A stretch of 64,000 bases of DNA from Cladocopium goreaui. Taxonomy: Eukaryota; Sar; Dinophyceae; Suessiales; Symbiodiniaceae. Below, in pieces: positions 19,085-29,170 of the stretch. A program made the translations under genes and the position numbers. The stretch lies in NCBI GenBank assembly GCA_947184155.2, contig CAMXCT020001506.1, forward strand, positions 1 to 64,000, written 5' to 3'. Within the stretch, counting starts at the first letter, position 1; each line of letters starts with the position of its first letter. Below the pieces are notes generated by a model that was not told the DNA's origin, searched no databases, and saw only the letters and a list, made by a program, of their open reading frames with translations.

Positions 19085-20820
19085 ATGTCTCAATCAGGAC
19101 AACCACAGCATTTTCGAATGGACGGCCAAGGTACCCAGAGCGGAGAGAAAGGATATGGTAAGGGTTTTCAGGCAGGTGGACCGACTGGACCGTACCCTGT
19201 TGGAGAAGTTGGACCGGGGAGTCCGCAACCTGCGTCACCGACGCACCAAGAGCAGCCTAGTATGCCAGGAAGTCCAGGTCCGCAAGGTCCTTTGTTCACG
19301 CCAGATCAGTTGACCCAGATCGCACAGATCTTCCGCATGGGAATTGAGCCTGTCGTAAGGGAGATGAGTACGAGACTTGACAGTTTGCAAGCTCAGGTGA
19401 CTCGCGTTCAAGAGGGAACTGCAGCCTTGCACGGTGCGAGACCGGCTGATGCATCCTTGTCTTCAGGTTTAAGCAGTGGACCTTCACGGTTTGGTGAACA
19501 GCCACCCACGAGTCCAGGACCTGCGTTCCGACCTGTGGGGTCGCCGCCAGGTATAGCACAAGTGACACCCCAGAGGGGGGAGAGAAATCCGAATCAAGAT
19601 GACGACAGAGATGGTCGTGACATCTTTAGTAAATCTGAGAAATGGTTACCTCCTATGCCCACTGTGGATTTCAGGAATTGGAAACCCGTGCAGATGAAGT
19701 CCTTGGATTTTCGGACTGGGTTCAGGCGCTACGTGCTTGGGTTTCCTTAGGAAGTGACATCTTTGCCTGGGAGATTGCCCAGTGCATTGGTTGGGAACAA
19801 GAGATCCATATGTCTGTGCTGAAGCCCGCTCAACAGACCCGCAGCGCGCGTCTTCTTGCAATCCTCATCCAGACGTTTAAGGATTTCCCAAGGGGGAACA
19901 CCATGCTGCAAGCTTATGTTGAAGGAGTTGGTGTTGATGGAGCGTTCTTGGCAACTAGAGGTACGAGTGGTTTTGAAGGTTTGCGTTTGTTGGCAAGAGA
20001 GTTTTCTTTGCGTTCAAGGGCAGAAGCGTCTTTCTTTCGCACTGAGTTTTTGGCAAAGACGTTCAAAGCGTCTGCTGGTGTTACTCAGGTCAGTGACATC
20101 ATTCGCCAGATTGACGTCGGACTGTCAAGGTTTCGCAAGATGATTGAAACTCTACCTGCAACTGTGTCCAGAGTTGGACTTGAGGTGCAAACAAGTGATC
20201 TGACCATCATGCTTTTACGTTCGCTGCCACATGATGTTCGTTCGTACACCACGTTACATGCAGCAGGTGATGCATACACCGACCTTCGCACTGCTGCGTT
20301 GCGTTTTGAGACGCAGCAACGCATGTTTGCTGAGTTGAGTGGCCCATCTTCATCAGGTGCACGAGGTGTGCATGCACTTGAAAGTGCCGAGACCGCTGAA
20401 GAGTGGTGGGGATACGATCAGGAAGGTTATGACAACTCTGAGTATGCCCAGGAAGAAGATCCTGATGATCAATGGGAATGGGACGAAGATGCACAGGTTT
20501 GGATCAGTGCTACTGTTGCCAAAGGAAAGGGAAGTCCCAAGAGCACGATGAAGTGTCATCTGTGTGGGAGGCGAGGCCACATGGCCAAGCAATGCAAGGC
20601 CGATCTGAGCAAGGTGAAGTGTTTTCATTGCTCGAAGTTTGGTCACATTGGGGCACAATGCCCTGACAAGCCCAAAGGTGACAAGGGAAAGCAGCAAAAG
20701 AAGCCCCAGCCGAAAGCTGGAAAGAGCAAAGGTAAGGGAAAGATGCACGAGTTGGCAGAGGAGAATGGGCAGGAAGCTGCTCCAGCACAAGGTGAGGTGC
20801 TGATGCCATTGATTTCTTCA
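19085..20820 (+). CDS. gag: Copia-1 Gag (with a -1 frame change)
   Basis: The first ATG in good position is 19085. The N-terminal ~195 residues are Gly/Pro/Gln-rich with a short helical segment (LTQIAQIFRMGIEPVVREM). Near 19685 coding potential moves to the -1 frame: WK in one frame continues as TRADEVLGFSDWVQALRAW in the other, the normal Gag core by comparison with Copia-2. The site TGGAAACCC might allow slippage, or one A has been lost. The core (about 19690-20340) is helical capsid-like sequence, and an acidic stretch follows. Two CCHC knuckles come next, CHLCGRRGHMAKQC and CFHCSKFGHIGAQC (about 20555-20663), then a Lys-rich stretch before the protease. Confidence 0.8.
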
Positions 20821-23800
20821 GTTGAACATTCGGGTGATGAGTGGCGATGGTGGTTGATTGACAGTGGAGCAGCTGTCTCAGTGTTGTCTGAGCAGTTCAA
20901 GGCCTACTACAAGTGCAGCGCAGAAGAGCAGGTGATGGACACCTACTATGCAGCCAATGGGTCTGCAGTCACCATGAGAGGTGAAGTTCAGGTGACAGTT
21001 GTGTTTGAGACGGGATCAGGTTCCAAGAAGTCTCAGAACTTTCGTTTGAAGTGCTGCGTAGGCTCCACCAGCCACAACATTGTGAGCACAACCCAGCTTG
21101 TGAAGCGTGGATGGACAGTTGTTCAGTCGCCAGGTGAAACCTATCTTTGGCATGAAGAGTCGAATACCGTGATTACTGATGTGGTGTTGTGGGGAGGATG
21201 TCCCTGGCTGAGAGCTAAGAAGACAACATCTCAGGTTCCTGCTTTGAAGGATACCTACATGCCGATGGAAGTTGATGTGCCAATGGAGTCAGTGAGGACC
21301 GGGCAAGGCTTGACTGTTGGTATGGTAGGTGCGGTTGAGTTGTCAACCCAGGAGAGACTGCGTCAACACATCTTGAGAGGCCATTATCCGTATGACCCTC
21401 ATTGTTTGGAATGTCAACAGGGCCGTGGTGTTTCCAGAGCACCCAGGCGAGATTTGAAAGAGCGCTTGCTTGAGGTACAGGTTGACTTCATGTTCTTGGG
21501 AACAGTTGGATCGCAGTACAAGTTTTTGTTGTTTCGTCACTGTTTCAGTGGTTTGTTGGGTGTCTGCGCTGTGAGCGAGAGTCTTGACACCACCGGCCAA
21601 CATGTCCGCCAGATCTTGGCAGAGTTTGGACTGTTGTCTGGAGATCCAAAGCCGATTGACTTCAGGTCAGATGCGTCCGATGAACTCGGGACGACGTTGA
21701 GAAGAGCTGGTATTCCAAGAGAATTTACCGTCAGCAAAGCAGGTCCCCAGAACCATGATACTGTTGGTTCAGTGGAGCGTGGAGTCCGTGAGCTGAAAGA
21801 AGGTCTTGCGGTACTGAGACTCGAATTGGGGAAAGCAGGTGTTGACGTGGTCAACAGTTTGGTTGGCTGGGAAGCCAGTTCAAGGTACGTGATTGCGATG
21901 CACAACTTGCATTCGAAGTTGGATGGCACAGGATTGAGTGGACGAGAGGTCCTGAGAAACCAGGTTGATCAGAAGAATGCTGTCACAGCGATGTTCTGTT
22001 CTAGGGTTCTTGCGGAGACACCTGACAGTGTGAACAGCATCGGAAGGTTTGTGACTGCTGGATACCTGTATCCTGTGAGGAACTCGTTTGCACACTTTGT
22101 AGTTGCGTTGATTGAAGGTGAACTGAAATTTTTCCAAGCGAAGAGCCTGAAGCTCGTTTTTCCAATTGTGTATCCTCTGGAATTGGTTGGGAGGTTCTTG
22201 CGGGCAGTGGACTCTGCTGGACCTGCACCCGCCATCTTGGACCAGGAACCGATTGAGATCGTTCCAGAGGACTTTGCACGTCTGCCCGACAAGGTGCAAC
22301 CTCCACGGCATTGGATTGATGCCCATGGACGGACCGAAGGTTGTAGTTCTTGTGCTACTCGTCAAGGTCGACACTCCAAGAAGTGCTGTGAGCGCTATTG
22401 GACATGGCTTCGGAACCAGAGATCCAAAGAAGCCGTTGTGCCTGAGAAACAACTCCCACTTGCCGAGCCCAATGACCAAGAAGTGGCGGTACCAGTACCA
22501 TCACAGCCACTACCAAAGATTCCAGGTTTGCCATCTGGAATGTTGCCTACAAGGCACTGTCCGAGTTGTGAATCAGGTATGAATGCTCCTGGCACCCGCC
22601 ATTCGGCTGAGTGCCGCAAGAGGCAAGGTGAGTTCTTGTCTACTCCTATCAAGCCGTCGCTTGAGGATGTGGAGCAAGCTTTGGAGCAAGCAGGTGAAGG
22701 TGGAGACGTCCCCTACTCACCATCTCTGGGTCCCGAACATGCTGATCTTGCCGATGTGGACATGGACTTACCACTTGAGGCGAGTTCTGCACCAGCTGAG
22801 GCTGCATCCTTTTCGGAGCGAGACGCTCCAGATTTTCAATCCGAAGATGTTGAGATGGAAGTTGAACAGCCACAGACGATCCCGATGATCGATGTGTGTC
22901 TTTGCTCTGAGAGAGTCAGGATTGGATGTTTGACTTCTCCCGATCTGCTCTCCGAGGAGCGGTTCTCTGTTGAGTCTATCAGTTTTTCAGGTGGAGCTCA
23001 TGACTCTGAAGTTGTTGAGCTATGTGGATCCAAGGTTCGATTGTGGAAGCCAACAGGAGCTGTTTCGGATACCACTCTTGAAGAACTGGACCCCCAAGGA
23101 ACTTTCCTTGCGATGGTCAAAGAGCTCAAGGGATTGACTCATGTGAAGGCAGGTCGTATCATGAAGGAGAAGGAAGCCTTGCAGTTCTGCAAGAAGCACA
23201 ACATCAAAGTTATCTCCTGCAGGTGGGTTACGAACAGTAAGCCTGAAGCCGACGAAGGAGTTCGTGCTCGGATAGTCGTGAAAGATTTCGCTAAAGGTCA
23301 GAAGACCGCCAGGCAGGAAGGTATTTCTTCCCCCACACCCTCGATTGAGTCGCTACGACTTCTGTTGGGAGCGGCAACGGGTATGTGGACTGGTGGAAAA
23401 GGTTTCAACCTTTATGCGATTGACGTCAGTCAGGCGTTCATGAATTCACCGCTCACTGTGAAGGTTTGTGTCCGGCTTCCATCATCAATCAGCACACTTG
23501 ACAATGAACCGGTTTTTCTTGAGGCTTACAAGGGTTTGAATGGACTTCGTATCGCAAGTTTGACTTGGGTTCTGTTCTTTGATGGGATTGTCAAAAGCGT
23601 TGGCATCCGATCTGGACTTGTGGAGCCATGCTTGTACGGTGGGATGGTACGGGGTGCCCCCATCCTTGTCATCTGTTATGTTGATGACCTGTTGGTTGCC
23701 ACGCCCAGCGAGGCTGCGTATCGTGTTCTGTTTGAAGCTCTTGAGAAGCAGGTCAAGATCCGAGAGACTGGCCGAGTGACCATGTCTGGTGGTTCATTGA

Positions 23801-24780
23801 AGTTTCTAGGCCGTACCATCCTCCGAGAGAAGGGAAGCTCAGGTTTGCAGTTGTTTGTCGACCAGGATTACCTGAACAGTGCGTTCGAGGAGTATGGAAT
23901 CTCCAAAGGTTCCACTGCATTTCCTGATCTTCGTCCATTTTTGGAGCAGACACTGCAAGAAGAGCCTATCAGCGCTGAGGCGCACTCCAAGTTCAGGAGA
24001 GTTCTTGGACGTCTGTCATGGCTGGCACAGACCCGACAGGATATCTTGATCCTGATTGCAATGCTGTCAACTGGACAATCCTGTCCAAAGCCAGGCCATG
24101 AGAAAGCTCTGCGAGCCGTGCTTCGATTTATGTTGTTGCACATGAAGATGTCCCAGAAATTTCCCTCACCTGGACTTGAGGACCTTTCTGAGAAAGACAT
24201 CGGTCTGGAAGTTTATAGTGATGCTGGATTTGCCCCTATGCAAGCTACTCAGAGGAGAAGCATCACTGGGTGCGTTATTGTTTTCCGATGTGTTGTTTTG
24301 AAGTGTTTCTCTCGACATCAGGCATCTGTGACGTTGAGTTCATGCGAGGCAGAGCTCGTTGCCGTTCAGGCAGCTGTCCAAGAAGCCATTGGTTTGCTGA
24401 GAAGTTTGAGTTTTGTCCTGCGTCGCATTCAGGTATATCCACCGTCTTTGTCAGAGGACGACAGCTTGGATTTTGTCTGTCCGATCCTCTTGTGGACTGA
24501 CTCCCTGAGTGGGAAGATGCTTTTGGAAGGTTCCGACCTCCAGCGTAGGTCAAGACATATCGACATCAAAGTGAACTGGTTGAGAGAACTTTTGGGAAAA
24601 GAAATCCTGCAAATTGGACATGTCAGAGGAACTGGAAACGTCGCTGACCATTTTACCAAATGTTTGCCGACGATCAAAGCGTTGCAGTACATGGAAATAC
24701 TTGGTTTTTCGTCGTTTGAAGGTATTCTTTTGGACTGTTTGCTTGATTTTGAAATCCGCGACAACAGTTTTTCAGGTATT
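20821..24780 (+). CDS. pol: Copia-1 Pol: protease, integrase, RT, RNase H
   Basis: Continuous with Gag in the frame that stays open to 27105. Protease: WWLIDSGAAVSVLS (about 20848). Integrase: zinc-binding H-H-C-C in HILRGHYPYDPHCLECQQG (about 21370-21425), then Asp (VDFMFLG, 21481), Asp (FRSDASDELG) and Glu (GSVERGVRELKEG, about 21770). RT: SCRWVTNSKPEADEGVRARI, motif A YAIDVSQAFMN (about 23410) and motif C ICYVDDLLVA (about 23670). RNase H: VYSDAGFAPM, LSSCEAELVAVQ, LLWTDSLSGK and HVRGTGNVADHFTK (about 24205-24660). Every catalytic residue I checked is present and there is no stop, so the element may be autonomous or was very recently. Confidence 0.9.
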
Positions 24781-27105
24781 TTGTGTGCGTTTTCAACCAG
24801 GAACTGCATGTTTTGTGGAGAGTTGATTTGTGAAGAACCTGCAAATTCAACAACTTGTGAATTGTCGCCATTTCCACGTTCATGCACTCATATGATCAAT
24901 GCACTTGTAGCTGTTTGCGAAAGGTTTCAAGGCGAGGGAATCGGTTCCGCTATGGCTGGACGTATCCCTGCAGAACGAGAAGAGCCCAGAGCGCCGGACA
25001 GCCATGCGCTCCTTGGGCATCCAACAGCTGAAGGTGTCGGTGCGGCACCTGAATCTGATGATACGGTCACCATCATAGGTGGTGAAGCCAACACTGCGAC
25101 TGTTGCGGTGACATCTGCAGAGGCAGTGGTGCCAGCTGCTGAGGCAGTGCCGAAGGCAGCAGAGGCTGCAGCTCCCCCTGCCGCTACTGAAGCGGCACCA
25201 GGTGCACCAGTTGCATCAGAGACTGCAGCTGCCGAGGCTGAGGAGTTGGAGATCAACCCGAAAGCTGAGGAGGAAAAAGGACCCGCCTTTGTGAGGTCTT
25301 TCAGTGGATTCAGCTGGAAGAATCCGAAGGGTCTGAAGTGCGGTCATTGTGGAGAGAAAGGCCATATCATCTCTCAGTGTCCTGAGATGGAGCGAAGGGT
25401 GAGCCTTACTCATGGGCGTGTGACTTTGACGCCGCGAGGACAGCACCAGCCAGACTCTACTGTGGGCGATGAGGTTGCCCCGGGTGATTCAATTTCACAG
25501 GTTGGATTGACCCAGGAGTCACTACGTATCCACAACAAGAGGCTGAGAGGCCACGGTTGGTCCGAGGAGGCCCCAGCAGCCGCAGGTAGCCCTCCAAGAG
25601 CTCGTCAGAGGACTGGGATGGGTCCCCCTCAGACGCCACCGAAGAGGAGCGGCCAGTTTCCGGCCAGCAGCAATGCGGCAGTGGCGATGGGTCCAAAGCC
25701 GCCTCCACACCCGCCAAAGGGGTGGGTTCCGCAAGGGCCACAGCCACCACAGGCACCACCCATCTCTGGGAAGGCCCCTCCAGCAATGCCTTCTCCAGCC
25801 CAGGGCCCTCTACCACCACCGCCAGCGCCCCCGGCGCCACCTCAGGTACCACCACCGCCGCCAGCTCCAAGAAGAGTTTCAAGTGCGCCAAAGACGCCAC
25901 CCAAGACGCCTCCAAAGGCGAAATCTGGAGAGCCTACATCGCCTAAGGCGAGTCCAGGTGCAAAGGCAGCACCAACTGTGGATTTGGTTACTCCAAAGAG
26001 CCCTGAAGCGAAAGCAGCGTCGCTTGTGGGCGAGCCGCCCCATAGGCCATTCAGAGTTGGCCCAGGAGGAGCACTGGAAGCTGAGACAATTGCCCCTTCA
26101 TCGGGGTACAGTATGTCTATGATTTCAAGGACCCCAGTTGCAAAGGCACCGGCCAGTGAGGCCCCGCCAGAGCCTTCTGAGACATCAGGGAGACCGCCCC
26201 AGCGTCGTATGGAAGCCTGCATAGCATGTCATGGCAGTGGAGAGCTTCCGATGCGAGCGAATCGGAGGTTGTTCAGGTTGTTGACATCGTCAACAGCGTC
26301 AGCAGCAACTGCAAATGCAGCTGCTCGAGGTGGAGCAACGGCCAGTGTTTTGTCTGCAATTTCAGGTTCAAGTTCTTCAGAAGCTGATGTGACCCATTTC
26401 AAGAGTGAAAGGGGGGTAGGTCTTTTTGTTGAGCTAGCCTGCAGCAAAGCCAGTGTCTTGTCAGCTGCATGCGCTGAGAGCCGTGCTTGTTATGTTGGAG
26501 TTCATGGAAATCTTGAGAAGATAGCTACACAGAATCATGTTGCAGATCTTGTGAACCAGGTGATGGAGGAGTTGAAGATGACCAGATCAGCCTCTGATCG
26601 AGAGCTGGGAGAGGTGCATTTGTTCTGTCACGTTCACATGTCATTACCGTGCACAGGTGGATCTCCATTGCAGAATTTTTCGGGTGGGAAAAGAGTCCCA
26701 GAGCATGAGCGAAAGTTTTTCGAACTTTTAGCTGCTTGTGAAAAGTTGTCGGATCGGTTAGTAGAAAGACATCCCGAGTTGTCTATGTCTTTTGAATTGC
26801 CAAATTCCAACAGGTATTGGACTCATCCGAAGCTGCAAGCCTTTGTTCAGGCCAGAATTCCATTCAGGTCTGTTGTCCATGCTTGTGCAATGGGAATTGA
26901 AGGACTGCCAGGATTACCCATCAAGAAAGCGTTCAGGATCATGTCAAGTTCTGAGGAGCTTAGTCAACGTCTTGAGAAGCGTTTTCATTGTGCTTGTGAT
27001 TTCCACGCATCATTCAATTTTTCTGACTTTCAGTTGTCAGAGAAATACTCCAGGAAATTTGCCAGATTCTTTGTGCGAATGCTCGCATTACTTGCCCTCA
27101 GGTGA
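24781..27105 (+). CDS. Copia-1 Pol extension: third CCHC knuckle, Pro-rich linker, MTase-like domain
   Basis: About 775 codons in frame beyond RNase H, where Ty1/copia Pol normally ends. First a Cys-containing patch (CMFCGELICEE), then an Ala/Glu/Val-rich low-complexity stretch (about 25080-25250), a third CCHC knuckle CGHCGEKGHIISQC (about 25340-25381), and a long Pro-rich linker (25560-26220). The last ~230 residues form a domain shared with Copia-2: LFVELACSKASVLSAAC (like a SAM-binding motif I), a histidine-rich strand and SLPCTGGSPLQNFSGG (like a Pro-Cys motif IV), SFELPNSNRYW (Copia-2: SLEWPVCNSLW, like an Asn-Pro-type motif), then GIEGLPGLPIKKAFRI and FHCACDFHASF. I infer a cytosine-methyltransferase-like fold; activity is unknown. 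Ends TGA at 27103-27105. Confidence 0.65.
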   Translation: MCAFSTRNCMFCGELICEEPANSTTCELSPFPRSCTHMINALVAVCERFQGEGIGSAMAGRIPAEREEPRAPDSHALLGHPTAEGVGAAPESDDTVTIIGGEANTATVAVTSAEAVVPAAEAVPKAAEAAAPPAATEAAPGAPVASETAAAEAEELEINPKAEEEKGPAFVRSFSGFSWKNPKGLKCGHCGEKGHIISQCPEMERRVSLTHGRVTLTPRGQHQPDSTVGDEVAPGDSISQVGLTQESLRIHNKRLRGHGWSEEAPAAAGSPPRARQRTGMGPPQTPPKRSGQFPASSNAAVAMGPKPPPHPPKGWVPQGPQPPQAPPISGKAPPAMPSPAQGPLPPPPAPPAPPQVPPPPPAPRRVSSAPKTPPKTPPKAKSGEPTSPKASPGAKAAPTVDLVTPKSPEAKAASLVGEPPHRPFRVGPGGALEAETIAPSSGYSMSMISRTPVAKAPASEAPPEPSETSGRPPQRRMEACIACHGSGELPMRANRRLFRLLTSSTASAATANAAARGGATASVLSAISGSSSSEADVTHFKSERGVGLFVELACSKASVLSAACAESRACYVGVHGNLEKIATQNHVADLVNQVMEELKMTRSASDRELGEVHLFCHVHMSLPCTGGSPLQNFSGGKRVPEHERKFFELLAACEKLSDRLVERHPELSMSFELPNSNRYWTHPKLQAFVQARIPFRSVVHACAMGIEGLPGLPIKKAFRIMSSSEELSQRLEKRFHCACDFHASFNFSDFQLSEKYSRKFARFFVRMLALLALR

Positions 27106-27641
27106 TCGATGGCGTCGAAGCTACGCTGATTTTATCGCCTGATCTTCCCTGAGGAAAAAGGAAGAGTCTGCTGCATGAGTGAACTTGTGAGATTTTTTGG
27201 ATAGCTTGAACGACTTGTGAAGTCATCTTGAAGTTTTGATAGACTTGTGAAGTCATCTGGATAGAGAAAGGTCTTTAAATGTCTAAGACATGAGGCTGAA
27301 AACTCTCTTTGATCGTTGCCCTGTGCGTTGCTTGGGTAGTCGGATCTAATTATCGAGACTTTGAGGTCTGACGATTGCATGATATCGTTCTGAATCCAAT
27401 TTGAATTGCAAGAGTTGCAGAAGTCTTTAGAAGACATCGAGAGGATGATCTTTGGACTTTCGGAGATACAGAAGTCTTTAGAAGGCATCTAGAGGATGAT
27501 CTTTGGACTTTCTGGGATCGTTTTTGGACTTTCCTTGATGGACTGTCTTTGGAATGTTTGTGGACTGCTTGGAATGGATTTCAGCGTGAGCTTGATTGGA
27601 TTTCCGCAGCCATTTGTGTGTGTGGGCAGGTCGCGCAAGCC

Positions 27642-28103
27642 ATGGCCACTGGAGAGATGGAAGAGCTCTACTGGCTCTTATTCTTTGTGTATACACTGGG
27701 TTTTCTATCTGGTGTTCTTTCAGCTTGCTGCATTACGAAATGTTGCAAAAGCCGCAATACAACTGCAAGAAATTCAGGTACAGCTATGAAGAGTTCTACA
27801 GCTTTGTCAGGTGATTCTGACGGTGAAGGCCCAAGTACTCGTATCTATTGGAGTTTTTGCCGAGAGATGTATCACTGCAGTGAGAAGTGCAAGGTTTTGA
27901 TTGCCGCCGCTGGTCCAAATGGACATACTCGATGCCGAGACAATTGCCAGGTTTGCCAACCGGAGACTGGACCCTTGTTGGTTGTGACTTCAACAGGATC
28001 GAAGTATCACTGTTCAGGTTGCCGTACAACGGAGAAGTCAAAGCAGATGACGCTGTTAGCATGCCCTATCTGCTATGGCATGGGAAATGTCAAGGCCGAG
28101 TGA
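27642..28103 (+). CDS. Copia-1 ORF2: membrane-anchored Cys/His protein (153 aa)
   Basis: The first ATG of the frame is 27642 (the frame is open from further upstream). Residues ~9-30 are a transmembrane helix (YWLLFFVYTLGFLSGVLSAC) followed by Cys/Lys (CCKSR). The rest has two similar modules: FCREMYHCSEKCK...CRDNCQVC and TGSKYHCSGCRTTEK...ACPIC. The Tyr-His ... Cys ... Cys-x2-Cys pattern resembles Ada-type small metal-binding domains. Copia-2 has an equivalent ORF in the same place (37504-37863). Location between Pol and 3' LTR is where env-like genes sit in some copia lineages, but there is no signal peptide or glycoprotein-like feature, so I do not call it Env. The interval 27106-27641 has no supported gene. 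Confidence 0.65.
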   Translation: MATGEMEELYWLLFFVYTLGFLSGVLSACCITKCCKSRNTTARNSGTAMKSSTALSGDSDGEGPSTRIYWSFCREMYHCSEKCKVLIAAAGPNGHTRCRDNCQVCQPETGPLLVVTSTGSKYHCSGCRTTEKSKQMTLLACPICYGMGNVKAE

Positions 28104-28139
28104 CTGAACTCGTTTTTTGGACTTGAGTCGCACAAGTTC

Positions 28140-28148
28140 GAAAGGGGG
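28140..28148 (+). other. Copia-1 polypurine tract
   Basis: GAAAGGGGG directly before the 3' LTR (TGTGAAAA at 28149). The same tract precedes the Copia-2 LTR (38281-38289) and the LTR-like sequence at 52636, a shared hallmark of plus-strand priming in this group. Confidence 0.85.
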
Positions 28149-28693
28149 TGTGAAAAATCATCCTATGTATAGCTAGCGTAGCGATCTTGTGCTTGTACTT
28201 AGGTAGTTGTTAGTTGCTTTGTAGTTGTAGTTTGTGGACTTGCGTAGTTTGGACTTTGTTTTGTAGTTAGCAGGTGATTGTGATGTAGTTAATCGATCTC
28301 ATCTCATTCCGTCACAAAGAGTTGTGACGGAGTTGCCATTTTTCGTTTGTAGTTAGCCGTTTTTAGGTTTTTTGCACGTTGTAGGTTATTCCACACGAGA
28401 ACCAAACTGCACGAAACCAATCTTAGGTTTTTGCCACGTAGAAGTTTGTTTTTTGCACGTGTCTAGATTTGTAGAATCGTTTCTGGAACTGCTATGACCC
28501 AACGTAAACGTTGGCTCAAGACCCGCGAGTTCGAAAAGGGTGAGTGTGTCGCCGTGAGATGGCCTGGGAAAGTTGACACAGACAGAAATGCGAAACGACC
28601 ACCGTTTGTTTGTGTTTTGGTTTGGGTTTACTTTGTGCACGAGAGGTTTGAAAGCGGTTTTCGCGATCTAACTTTGTGTGTCAAAGTTTTACG
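28149..28693 (+). repeat. Copia-1 3' LTR
   Basis: 545 bp, identical to the 5' LTR except T at 28560 and T at 28589, both of which are C (in CpG) in the 5' copy. Followed by target duplication AGGGG (28694-28698). Confidence 0.95.
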
Positions 28694-28850
28694 AGGGGAA
28701 CTGAGGATGGCGCATGCTGCATGCCTCCTATGCTCAAGCAAGAGTCGGCGGAACTGATGTAGAATGTGGCTCGCGATCACGCATCCGGCTGTATCGACTA
28801 GGGCTAGTTGATCCAATGATTTCACTGGATTGGGGGAAGGTGACAAGATG
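28694..28850 (-). pseudogene. LINE-2: continuation beyond the Copia-1 insertion
   Basis: On the minus strand this reads SLDQLALVDTAGCVIASHIL then HQFRRLLLEHRRHAACAILS. The middle matches IASRVVHQFRLLLRESGAM of the LINE-1 frame at 5903-6514. Read through the AGGGG target duplication it continues into 18396 and below (PEWLTHPHDN). So this short piece is the upstream half of LINE-2 and proves Copia-1 jumped into it. LINE-2 homology ends near 28850, where the minisatellite begins. Confidence 0.65.
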
Positions 28851-28859
28851 TTGGCAACA

Positions 28860-29170
28860 TCAAAATGCAGGTAGACATCTCACAAGAGGCATTTTATGCC
28901 AGAATTTACAAGAAACAGAAAATTGGAGCGCCTTTTGCGCGAGCCTCTCGAAATGCACATGGACATGTCACAAGAGCCATCGTACGTTTGGCGTGCCCAG
29001 TCGAAATGCACATGGACATCTCACAAGAAGCAATTTATGCAAATTTACGCGGTCAAAAAATGCCGCGCCCCAAGATCGCGACGCACAGTTTGTGCGAGCC
29101 TTCGCACTCAAAATGCACATGGACATGTCACAAAAGCCATTTCATGCGAAAATTTACCGAGAGCGTACCC
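28860..29170. repeat. Degenerate minisatellite with AATGCACATGGACAT core
   Basis: Four diverged units start at about 28863, 28952, 29002 and 29111, each with a core like AAATGCACATGGACATSTCA followed by CAARA and a variable AT-rich part (WTTTAYGC, AAWTTAC). Unit length varies from about 50 to 110 bp. Both strands give open frames through it, probably a by-product of composition. Confidence 0.65.

Larger units (their letters stand above)
18392..28698 (+). mobile_element. Copia-1: young complete Ty1/copia-like retrotransposon
   Basis: LTRs at 18397-18941 and 28149-28693 (545 bp each, two differences), flanked by the 5-bp target duplication AGGGG (18392-18396 and 28694-28698). A tRNA-like primer-binding site follows the left LTR and a GAAAGGGGG polypurine tract precedes the right one. 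Domain order Gag, protease, integrase, RT, RNase H is that of Ty1/copia. Additional parts are a long Ala/Pro-rich and methyltransferase-like extension of Pol and a separate membrane/Cys-His ORF before the 3' LTR. It is inserted in LINE-2. The LTRs start TG but end CG, not the usual CA. Confidence 0.93.

Noticed and set aside
27642-28103. Retroviral-type envelope gene in Copia-1
   Set aside because: One N-terminal membrane helix and a small Cys/His head, without signal peptide, glycoprotein length or fusion-like segment.
28860-29170. CRISPR-like array
   Set aside because: Repeats are diverged, units vary from 50 to 110 bp, no cas-like genes, and the genome is eukaryotic.
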